5,402 nucleotides of DNA from contig PUMG01000335.1 of assembly GCA_003551265.1 (NCBI GenBank), forward strand, positions 1-5,402, given 5' to 3'. How positions within the stretch are numbered: position 1 is the stretch's first letter; each line of letters starts with the position of its first letter. The stretch is from Halovenus sp. GTDB lineage: Archaea > Halobacteriota > Halobacteria > Halobacteriales > Haloarculaceae. The notes beneath the pieces are model-generated. The model worked only from the letters and a program-made list of their open reading frames with translations. It was not told where the DNA came from and made no database searches. A program made the translations under genes and the position numbers. Shown here one piece after another: positions 1 through 5,336 of this stretch.

Positions 1-938
1 ACTACGCCGACCTCGCGGCCGTCGTCGGTCGAAGCGCTCAGGCACGCGCAACCCCCGTTCTCACGTGCTTCATGGACGGCGAGATGGGAGTGGACGCGAA
101 GCGTGCGTTCCGACGCTACGGCGTTGCAAACTACGACGACCCCTCGCGTGCAGCACGGGCGCTGGATGCGCTCGGTCGCTACGCCGACGCCCGCGAACAA
201 CCAGCGGTGAAATCACCCTTCGAGACGGTCGATGTCGACGAGGAGACGATTCGAGCCATCGTCGACGACGCACGTACAGCGGGTCGTGAGAGACTCGGCG
301 TCGAGGCGTTCGACCTGCTCTCGGCCTGTGGCATCGACGTTCCCGAATGGGGGCTGGCACAGACGCCGTCGGACGCTGCCGCGATTGCAGACGAAATCGG
401 GGGGCCGGTCGTCCTGAAAGTCGCCAGTCCGGACATCGCACACAAAGTGGACGTCGGGGGTGTTCGCGTCGATGTACCGCCAGCGGCGGTCGAACAGCAG
501 ATGGAAGCGCTCCTTGAGGACGTTCACAGCGCGAAGCCATCGGCGGAAATAGATGGTGTACTCGTTCAGGAGATGGTCGACGCCGAACACTCGGTCGAGA
601 CGGTCGTTGGCGCGACCGACTCCGAGTTCGGCCCGCTCGTCACGTTCGGGCTCGGTGGGGTTCTGGTCGAACACGTCGGCGACGTGGCGTTCGCTCTTTC
701 GCCGCTCGATGCTCCCCGTGCACGTGCGCTTCTGGGCAAAATCGAAGCCGCGAGCGTGCTTGACGGTGCACGCGGACAGAACCCAGTCGACACCGAGGCA
801 CTCGCGGACGTTCTGGTTCGCCTCTGTGCGTTGCTCGAAGCCACACCGGCAATAGCGGAGATAGACCTCAATCCCGTCCTTGCTGGCGAGGACGGAGCAA
901 CTGCGGTGGACCTGTACGTCGAACTCGGGCAAGACTGA
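1..938 (+). CDS. ADP-forming acetate/acyl-CoA ligase, C-terminal part (5' end outside window)
   Basis: Members of this family interconvert acyl-CoA + ADP + Pi and acid + ATP + CoA in the cytoplasm. In haloarchaea they make ATP while excreting acetate. The frame is open from base 3 and gives 311 visible residues; the usual alpha-beta fusion is about 700, so the CoA-binding part is missing to the left. Visible residues 1-60 match the end of the alpha portion (PVLTCFMDGE, then a DDPSRAARALDAL helix). The ATP-grasp beta portion follows, with VVLKVASPDIAHKVDVGGV at about 136-154, FGPLVTFGLGGVLVE at about 209-223 and the closing EIDLNPVL at about 286-293. The His in DIAHK (bases 441-443) aligns, from memory, with the second phosphohistidine described in the Pyrococcus enzyme. 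The Met at base 72 is internal, not the start. No acetyltransferase domain follows, so it is not the Pat-type fusion. The exact acyl substrate is not readable. Confidence 0.9.
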   Translation, partial: YADLAAVVGRSAQARATPVLTCFMDGEMGVDAKRAFRRYGVANYDDPSRAARALDALGRYADAREQPAVKSPFETVDVDEETIRAIVDDARTAGRERLGVEAFDLLSACGIDVPEWGLAQTPSDAAAIADEIGGPVVLKVASPDIAHKVDVGGVRVDVPPAAVEQQMEALLEDVHSAKPSAEIDGVLVQEMVDAEHSVETVVGATDSEFGPLVTFGLGGVLVEHVGDVAFALSPLDAPRARALLGKIEAASVLDGARGQNPVDTEALADVLVRLCALLEATPAIAEIDLNPVLAGEDGATAVDLYVELGQD

Positions 939-941
939 CAG

Positions 942-1847
942 TCACGCCACTTTTCGCTTCGCTTCGAGGTCGGCCTGAATCGCCAGCACCCCGGTGAGAA
1001 TCAGGACACCACCGACGATTAGAACCAGTGTGAGTGACTCACCGAGGAGGATGATGCCGAGGATGACCGTGACGACTGGTTCGCCCGTCCCGAGGACGCT
1101 GGCGTGGCTGGCCTGAATCCGTGTGAGCGCGGTGACGTAGAGAAACAGCGGCAGGGCAGTTCCGAGGATGGCGATGCCGATGACGATGAACCACTGCTCG
1201 CCGCCCGAGGGAACGGCGAGGCGGCCGGAGCCGAGACCGAAGACGACGAACACAGCGGTGGTTGCGACCATCGCCGTGCTGGCGAGGATGTCCGGGGGAG
1301 TCGTTGCGACCGCCGCACGGCTTCCCACGATGTATCCCGCGTAGCCAAGTGCTGCCAGCAGAACGAGTACGATGCCGACGGCGTCCGCCTCGCCGGGGTC
1401 ACCGCCGACGATGAGTGCAACGCCCGAGAGCGCAAGCGCGAGCGCTCCGAGTTTGTACCGCGAGAGAGATTCATCGAGCAGCACGACCGCGAGAACGTAG
1501 ACGTGGATGGGATAGGTGAAGAACACGATGCTCGTGAGTCCTGCGGGGATGAACAGCAGGCCCCAGAAGAACAGGCCGGAGAAGGCGGCGTAGAGAACGC
1601 CGAGTGCGAGTGCGACCCGCCGCTCTCGTGTTGGGAGTATGCGTGCGCGACGCCAGAGCACGAGTCCAATCCAGAGGAACGCAGTTGCGAAGATGAACCG
1701 GTAGGTGAGCAGTGTCGTCGTGTTGAGACCGGCGTCCTCGGCGAACTTGCCGAAGATAGCGAGCGTTCCGAAGCCAGCGGCCGCCGTGAGCGCCATCAAC
1801 ACACCGACGCTCTGACGACTCAACGACTGACTCAGTCTGTTGTTCAC
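942..1847 (-). CDS. EamA/DMT-superfamily transporter, ten TM segments
   Basis: This 301-residue membrane protein has the two-repeat EamA layout: first repeat about residues 14-147, second about 157-289, each with five hydrophobic segments. Family features include the TSIVFFTYPIHVYVLAVVLLDE segment ending repeat one, SGVALIVGG at 141-149, and GTGEPVVTVILGIILLGESL at 253-272. DMT proteins usually export metabolites, amino acids or drugs; nothing here names the substrate. The start is GTG at 1847, the only start before an upstream in-frame stop (1887-1889) that keeps TM1 whole. ATG at 1796 would cut into TM1. There is no Shine-Dalgarno. It lies 85 bp behind the cupin on the same strand and may be cotranscribed with it. 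Its stop lies 3 bp from the stop of the convergent CoA ligase. Confidence 0.9.
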   Translation of the reverse strand: MNNRLSQSLSRQSVGVLMALTAAAGFGTLAIFGKFAEDAGLNTTTLLTYRFIFATAFLWIGLVLWRRARILPTRERRVALALGVLYAAFSGLFFWGLLFIPAGLTSIVFFTYPIHVYVLAVVLLDESLSRYKLGALALALSGVALIVGGDPGEADAVGIVLVLLAALGYAGYIVGSRAAVATTPPDILASTAMVATTAVFVVFGLGSGRLAVPSGGEQWFIVIGIAILGTALPLFLYVTALTRIQASHASVLGTGEPVVTVILGIILLGESLTLVLIVGGVLILTGVLAIQADLEAKRKVA

Positions 1848-1875
1848 GGCCGGAACGTAGACTGCAGGGTGCGTA

Positions 1876-1944
1876 AGGCTCTCGATTTACTCGACGAGGA
1901 CTTCTCGGCTCACTCGACGAGAGTTTCCCCACTCACTCGACGAG
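1876..1944 (-). repeat. Degenerate 23-bp direct repeat, three copies, at the cupin 3' end
   Basis: Read on the minus strand, the core CTCGTCGAGTGAG occurs at 1944-1932 and again, identical, at 1921-1909. A third copy, CTCGTCGAGTAAA, lies at 1898-1886. The period is exactly 23 bp. Full units 1 and 2 match at 17 of 23 positions, and units 2 and 3 at 16 of 23. The first copy contains the last codons and stop of the cupin gene (Leu-Val-Glu-stop). The other two lie in the gap before the exporter. Each core contains CTCGTCGAG, which is self-complementary except for its middle base. It may come from tandem duplication of the gene end, or be a set of binding sites. CTCGWCGAG is a common word in haloarchaeal DNA, so the exact spacing is the stronger evidence. 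Confidence 0.6.
1884..1890 (-). promoter_or_regulatory. Possible weak TATA element for the DMT transporter
   Basis: The minus strand reads GTAAATC here, inside the third repeat copy. It is the only AT-rich patch in the gap, about 40 nt before the GTG start. This would give a leader of roughly 13 nt if transcription starts about 27 nt downstream. The match to the haloarchaeal TATA consensus is poor, and read-through from the cupin gene is an equally good explanation. Confidence 0.25.
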
Positions 1945-2307
1945 GTGAATCTCGTCGTCGCCGGTAGGAACCGCACAGATGAACGCTCCGGCCTCCTCGT
2001 TCGGGTTACGATACCAGTGGATGGTTCCTGCTGGGATGTGGACGACGTCACCAGTGCTGACGGTGACCTCTGTGTCTTCGATTCCCACAACGTACTCTCC
2101 CTCCAGCACGTACTGTTCGTGTTCTATCTCGTTCGTGTGCTCCGGTACGTCAGCGCCGGGTTCGAGCGTGAATCGACGGAGTGCGAGCGTCGGTGCACCG
2201 TCTTCTTCGCCAACCAGTACGCCTTTCGACAGCCCATCGGCCGCCCCGACCGGTTCGTACGCAATCTCCTCCGCTCGACGGACGAACGCTTCGCTCGATT
2301 TGGTCAT
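1933..2307 (-). CDS. Small single-domain cupin protein
   Basis: This 124-residue protein is one conserved cupin beta-barrel, probably cytoplasmic and metal-binding. Motif 1 runs from PGADVPEH to EHEQYVLEG at about 50-70. Motif 2 is G86-DVVHI-P92-A-G94-TI-H97-WYR-N101, a perfect match to GX5PXGX2HX3N. Spacing resembles the Thermotoga manganese cupin TM1459 as I recall it (ligands at H, +2, +6, +40): here H57, N59, H63 and H97, so the second ligand is Asn instead of His. Such cupins may be dioxygenases, isomerases or ligand sensors; the substrate is unknown. ATG at 2307 is chosen over an in-frame TTG at 2328 because a TATA element lies 28 nt upstream, as for a leaderless transcript. There is no Shine-Dalgarno. 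The stop lies in the first copy of the 23-bp repeat. Confidence 0.9.
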   Translation of the reverse strand: MTKSSEAFVRRAEEIAYEPVGAADGLSKGVLVGEEDGAPTLALRRFTLEPGADVPEHTNEIEHEQYVLEGEYVVGIEDTEVTVSTGDVVHIPAGTIHWYRNPNEEAGAFICAVPTGDDEIHLVE

Positions 2308-2326
2308 ACACTCATACTGACGGACC

Positions 2327-2343
2327 AAAATCGTATAGATTTT
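2327..2343 (-). promoter_or_regulatory. TATA box of the cupin gene inside a 17-bp palindrome
   Basis: The plus strand reads AAAATC-GTATA-GATTTT: two perfect 6-bp inverted arms around an AT-rich centre. On the minus strand the centre is TATAC, about 28 nt before the cupin ATG at 2307, the expected TATA position for a leaderless haloarchaeal gene. A dimeric regulator bound here would block TATA-binding protein, so the palindrome may be an operator. The promoter role is fairly secure; the operator role is inferred from symmetry alone. Confidence 0.65.
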
Positions 2344-2355
2344 CGCCCATCAGTC

Positions 2356-2568
2356 TCAGTTGTTGTACTGATGCCCAAGAACGATGAGCACCGCATTCAG
2401 CGTGACAAGTGAGGCAAACAGAAGTCGTGTGGCTGTGCTGTTGAGTCCCGCAAAGAGCAGCGGGAGATAGACGAACGGCAAAGCGATTGCGCCCCAGAAG
2501 GCGGCGGCTTCGACCAGCTTCGGTACCCGGACCTCCGTCCACGAAACAAACCAGCGCTTACTGCTCAT
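2356..2568 (-). CDS. Hypothetical small membrane protein, two TM segments
   Basis: This 70-residue protein has a basic, hydrophilic N-terminus (MSSKRWFVSWTEVRVPK), a first hydrophobic segment at about 19-41 (AAAFWGAIALPFVYLPLLFAG), a short polar turn (LNSTATR) and a second segment at about 49-65, ending in GHQYNN. It looks like a helical hairpin in the cell membrane. I recognise no named family; similar short two-TM proteins are common in haloarchaea. ATG at 2568 is chosen. An in-frame GTG at 2580 would add MGKD; neither start has a Shine-Dalgarno or its own TATA element. It starts 41 bp after the FAD oxidoreductase stop on the same strand, so it is probably cotranscribed with that gene. It ends 48 bp before the cupin start. 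Confidence 0.72.
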   Translation of the reverse strand: MSSKRWFVSWTEVRVPKLVEAAAFWGAIALPFVYLPLLFAGLNSTATRLLFASLVTLNAVLIVLGHQYNN

Positions 2569-2609
2569 ATCTTTACCCACAGCGCTGCATTCGGCGGGTC
2601 CGTGCCTTG

Positions 2610-3914
2610 TTATACATCACCTTCTCTGGACTCTCCCCGAGTAAGCTCTCCTTGTACCGCAGACGCGGCGTCTCTGCCGCTTTCGAGTGCGCCCTGTATC
2701 GACGACCAGCGGGTGTACTCGCCTGCGAGGTACACCGCGCCCTCGGGTGCATTGACGTCGGGCCACTCCCGCGTGAACCCAGGCGGCTGTTCGAGCTGTG
2801 CGAACGGGATTCGGTCGGTCCGGCACAACTCCAGTTCCTCGAATCGATTCTCCGGGAACCACGATGCGAGTGCAGCCCTGACCTCCTCGGCGAGTTCGTC
2901 GTCCGTCGCCGACTGCGCTCCGAGAAAGGTGGCGCTGAGGAGTTGAGACTCCTCGGGAGCGTACCCGGGTGCAACCGCAGACAGCACCGATACCTGATTC
3001 GGTCGGTCGTCTGCGACGTTGAGGAACAGTCGGTCGGCACCGGCGAAGTGCTGGCTCCGTGGGAGTGAGAAGTACTGTGTGACACAGCCACGGGCAGCCG
3101 TCGGAATCGAGGTGACACCCGTCAACTCCCGTGCAGTCGGCGCGTCGGTCGCCACGACGACTGCGTCCGCCTCGATTGTCTCAGCTGCCGTCTCGACGAC
3201 TGCACCGTCTGCGCTCGACTCTCCCGCCGGATTGACGGCTTCGACGGTCGTCTTCGTCTCGATGGTTGTCCCCGCCTCGCGTGCGAACCTGGCGAGTTGG
3301 TCGGAGATTTCACCCATTCCTCCTGCGGGAACTGCGGCGGGACCCTGCGTGAGCATCTTGAACGTGTACTCGAAGACGAACGCCGACGTCGACAGCGAGC
3401 GGTCGAGCGTGATGCCGCCGTAAAACGGTGCTGCAAAGCGTGTACGAAAGCGCTCAGAGAACCCACGACTCGTGAGATACTCCTCGATACTGGTGTCGTC
3501 AGCTCGGTCCAACTCCTCGACTGATTTACGCCCGAGTTCCCGTCTGAGCCGAAGCGTCCGCAGTTTGTCCCCGAGCGTGACGTCGCGGTTGAACGCTGTC
3601 GCCGTGAACGCCTTCGGGTCACGCAACGGGTCCGATAGCGTCGTCCGTTCGTGTGGACGAACCAGCGTTGCACCGGGTTTGAACCTCCGGAGGTCGAGCG
3701 CGTCGAGATCGAGTTCTCGCGCGACAGCAGGGTACTGCGGAAACAGCACCTGAAAGCCGCGGTCGAAGACGAACTCATCCTCTCGGTGACTCCGGACTCG
3801 TCCACCGACTTCCGACTCACGTTCGAGCAGCGTCACGTCGATGCCTGCATCCGCCAGATGTCGGGCGGCAACCAGTCCGGAGAGTCCACCGCCGACGACG
3901 ACAGCATCTGTCAT
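2610..3914 (-). CDS. FAD-dependent oxidoreductase (amine oxidase / phytoene desaturase / protoporphyrinogen oxidase-like)
   Basis: This 434-residue flavoprotein is complete. The N-terminal Rossmann motif is VVVGGGLSGL (G8, G10, G13). E31 lies at the end of the second strand to bind the ADP ribose, followed by the GG motif EVGGRVRS at 35-42. ADAVVVATDAPTA at 250-261 is the internal FAD-domain strand. PAGGMGEISDQLA at 196-208 is typical of desaturase-like members. The C-terminal FAD motif is GAVYLAGEYT...GALESGRDAA at 392-417. The group oxidises amines, carotenoid precursors, porphyrinogens or related compounds; the substrate cannot be told from sequence, and no carotenoid or haem genes are nearby. 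No signal peptide or TM segment is evident. ATG at 3914 sits about 28 nt after a weak T-rich element. The next gene, a small membrane protein, follows after 41 bp. Confidence 0.9.
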   Translation of the reverse strand: MTDAVVVGGGLSGLVAARHLADAGIDVTLLERESEVGGRVRSHREDEFVFDRGFQVLFPQYPAVARELDLDALDLRRFKPGATLVRPHERTTLSDPLRDPKAFTATAFNRDVTLGDKLRTLRLRRELGRKSVEELDRADDTSIEEYLTSRGFSERFRTRFAAPFYGGITLDRSLSTSAFVFEYTFKMLTQGPAAVPAGGMGEISDQLARFAREAGTTIETKTTVEAVNPAGESSADGAVVETAAETIEADAVVVATDAPTARELTGVTSIPTAARGCVTQYFSLPRSQHFAGADRLFLNVADDRPNQVSVLSAVAPGYAPEESQLLSATFLGAQSATDDELAEEVRAALASWFPENRFEELELCRTDRIPFAQLEQPPGFTREWPDVNAPEGAVYLAGEYTRWSSIQGALESGRDAASAVQGELTRGESREGDV

Positions 3915-3938
3915 ACACGACCGCTAGAGCGCGAGCAC

Positions 3939-3945
3939 CAAAATG
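3939..3945 (-). promoter_or_regulatory. Weak TATA-like element before the FAD oxidoreductase
   Basis: The minus strand reads CATTTTG, centred about 28 nt upstream of the ATG at 3914, the same distance as at the cupin and zinc-finger genes. There is no Shine-Dalgarno before the ATG, which fits a leaderless start. The element has no TA step in its core, so it would be a weak promoter. The 93-bp gap to the preceding phosphotransferase gene contains no other candidate. Confidence 0.4.
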
Positions 3946-4007
3946 TCACCGAGACAGAGCCAGACCGAGTGACAGAAGCCGCACACGAACACCGGCGACA
4001 GCCACGT

Positions 4008-5117
4008 TCACAGATATCCGGCGACGAACGCCCGGTGTTCCTGTTCGCGCTGGTCACGCTCGTCGGGAGTCGCGTCCTGATGCCACAGCGGAAGACACGC
4101 CATCGCGTCGAGGCGATAGAGCAGGCGGTACACCTCCATCCGCTGCCGTCTGGCCGTGTCGAACGCCCAGTCATCGCGCTCTTCGGTGTAGGCTGTCCTG
4201 AACGTCTCGCGGAGTTCCTCGGTACGTCGCTCGCCGTCTCGCTCCGGTGACAACAGCATCGACTCCGCGTAGGCGAGATTATGTGCCGGTTCAAGCGCTG
4301 TAATCTGTCCCCAGTCGATGACCGCTCGTATCTCCCCCGAGTCGGGGTCGACAAGCAGGTTTCCGTAGCGATAATCGCCGTGGCAGTACGTCGGAGGGTC
4401 CGGATTGGGAAGCTCTGGAATCGCCTTCCGGAGGTACTCCCGCAACGGCGGAACGAGGTCTGCGAACCGTTCCGGGTCGTCAGCTAACTCCGGGAAGTAG
4501 CCGCCGTCGAGAAGCGCATCGAGGGTATGCTCCCCGTTTGCGAGGAACCTGTCGAGCATGGCGTTCGAGCGCTGTGCTGTGGAGTTCTGACGCTGCTGGC
4601 CTGATTCGATGGGCTGTATCTCTCCATCGATGTACCCCAGCCGACCGATTTCCGAAAGCGGTCCGAGTTCGTGCAGTTCGGCGAGGTGTGTCCCGGCCTG
4701 AGACAGGATGCGCTCGCGGACGTCCGACTGGAGCGTGTGACCCTGATTCTCGTAGTTCTCTCCCTCGACGTACGACAGCACGAAAAATGGTGTCGGATAC
4801 GCCGGGTGGTCGTCACAGCAGCCGAACACGGTCGGGACTGGAATCGAAGTCTTGCTGGCTGCAAACTCGAGAAATCGTGGCTCCGCTCTGCCTGCTGCAG
4901 AAGGCATATGCTCGGACGTCACGGCTTTCAGGACGACCTGTTTCTGCCCCTCCGGTGTCGTAACTTCGAGTGTCGCAACGAAGTCTGTGCCCTGTTCCTC
5001 GTGGGTAACTGAGTCCACCTGCCACGACGGTTCGAGTTCACGAACCATTCCCCGGACATCCTCGTCAGTAATCGTTCGCCCGGGTCCAGCGGTCTCTGTG
5101 TCGTCGCTCTCTCCCAT
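4008..5117 (-). CDS. Phosphotransferase family protein (APH/choline kinase superfamily)
   Basis: This 369-residue cytoplasmic protein has the aminoglycoside-phosphotransferase fold. The N-lobe holds the probable ATP-binding Lys K64 in QVVLKAV and E79 in the next helix; the hinge follows FFVLSYVEGE at 111-120. The catalytic Brenner motif is H246-G-D248-YRY-G-N253. The metal-binding Asp is D268 in AVIDWG. All key residues are present, so it is likely active. The HGDYRxGN form resembles COG3173 proteins and the kinase domain of ACAD10/11, which act on hydroxyl groups of small molecules; the substrate here is unknown and antibiotic resistance is not implied. ATG at 5117 is preferred over GTG at 5150 because GGAGG lies 5 nt before it. 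It starts 51 bp after the zinc-finger gene, with which it probably forms an operon. Confidence 0.88.
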   Translation of the reverse strand: MGESDDTETAGPGRTITDEDVRGMVRELEPSWQVDSVTHEEQGTDFVATLEVTTPEGQKQVVLKAVTSEHMPSAAGRAEPRFLEFAASKTSIPVPTVFGCCDDHPAYPTPFFVLSYVEGENYENQGHTLQSDVRERILSQAGTHLAELHELGPLSEIGRLGYIDGEIQPIESGQQRQNSTAQRSNAMLDRFLANGEHTLDALLDGGYFPELADDPERFADLVPPLREYLRKAIPELPNPDPPTYCHGDYRYGNLLVDPDSGEIRAVIDWGQITALEPAHNLAYAESMLLSPERDGERRTEELRETFRTAYTEERDDWAFDTARRQRMEVYRLLYRLDAMACLPLWHQDATPDERDQREQEHRAFVAGYL

Positions 5118-5122
5118 GGTCG

Positions 5123-5138
5123 CCTCCAGTACGGGAGG
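5123..5138 (-). promoter_or_regulatory. Shine-Dalgarno of the phosphotransferase gene within a small hairpin
   Basis: The minus strand reads GGAGG at 5127-5123, 5 nt before the ATG at 5117, complementary to the CCUCC end of archaeal 16S rRNA. Six nucleotides upstream lies its exact complement, CCTCC, at 5138-5134. In RNA this would form a 5-bp, mostly GC stem with a 6-nt loop (CGUACU) covering the whole ribosome-binding site. The Shine-Dalgarno fixes the start; the hairpin's regulatory role is inferred. Confidence 0.6.
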
Positions 5139-5168
5139 ATGCAACCTCACAGCGTATCGGTGTTGTGG

Positions 5169-5303
5169 TCAGGGGTCGCCCATCTCGAGTATCGACACGT
5201 CGTGACCGTTCTCTTTGACGTGAGTCTCGGCCCGGGATTCGGCCGCAACGCGGGACGGGTGAAAGCCAATCTTGCCGCACGTCTCACACACCATTTCGTA
5301 CAT
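5169..5303 (-). CDS. Small zinc-finger-like microprotein (CxxC...HxxxxxH)
   Basis: This 44-residue protein begins MYEMVCETCGKIGFH and ends SILEMGDP. C6 and C9 form a zinc knuckle (CETCGK). H28 and H34 sit in a helix-like segment, THVKENGHDV, giving Cx2C-x18-Hx5-H, enough for one four-ligand zinc site. H15 is another possible ligand. Short zinc-finger proteins of this kind are frequent in haloarchaea and are thought to act as regulators or binding partners; the function here is unknown. About three quarters of codons end in G or C, as in real genes nearby. The ATG at 5303 lies 28 nt after a clear AT-rich promoter. Another in-frame ATG at 5324 would add MYRQFRC but sits almost on that element. 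The phosphotransferase gene follows 51 bp downstream on the same strand. Confidence 0.75.
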   Translation of the reverse strand: MYEMVCETCGKIGFHPSRVAAESRAETHVKENGHDVSILEMGDP

Positions 5304-5325
5304 GCACCTGAACTGTCGGTACATT

Positions 5326-5336
5326 CATTATTAATC
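5326..5336 (-). promoter_or_regulatory. TATA box before the zinc-finger gene
   Basis: The minus strand reads GATTAATAATG, the most AT-rich stretch in the window, centred about 28 nt before the ATG at 5303. That distance predicts a leaderless transcript starting at or next to this ATG, and argues against the ATG at 5324. It probably also drives the phosphotransferase gene. The core is nearly symmetric (ATTATTAAT on the other strand), so divergent use cannot be ruled out. The 60 bases to its right, up to the window edge, show no gene. Confidence 0.65.

Noticed and set aside
213..932. Long minus-strand open frame opposite the CoA ligase
   Set aside because: It is antisense to a clearly conserved ATP-grasp gene, is rich in Arg and Cys, and shows no domain. 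Long antisense frames are expected in GC-rich DNA.
1104..1967. Plus-strand open frame of 287 residues opposite the exporter
   Set aside because: It is a very Glu/Arg/Cys-rich product mirroring the TM gene, with no recognisable motif, and it runs across the gap and the end of the cupin gene.
2487..3068. Plus-strand open frame opposite the FAD oxidoreductase and the small membrane gene
   Set aside because: It overlaps two better-supported genes, has no domain, and its Arg/Cys-rich composition is typical of a shadow frame.
3945..3973. Inverted repeat GTCAC...GTGAC followed on the minus strand by ATTTT, as a terminator for the phosphotransferase
   Set aside because: The stem has only 5 bp, the loop is 19 nt and the T run is only four bases. 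The T run is better explained as the weak promoter element of the next gene.
3651..4250. Plus-strand open frame across the gap between the FAD oxidoreductase and phosphotransferase
   Set aside because: It covers parts of two conserved genes on the other strand. The gap itself shows no codon pattern or start signal on this strand.
4008..5117. Antibiotic-resistance aminoglycoside phosphotransferase
   Set aside because: The fold and catalytic motifs are shared by many kinases of small metabolites. The HGDYRxGN form and haloarchaeal context do not support a resistance role.
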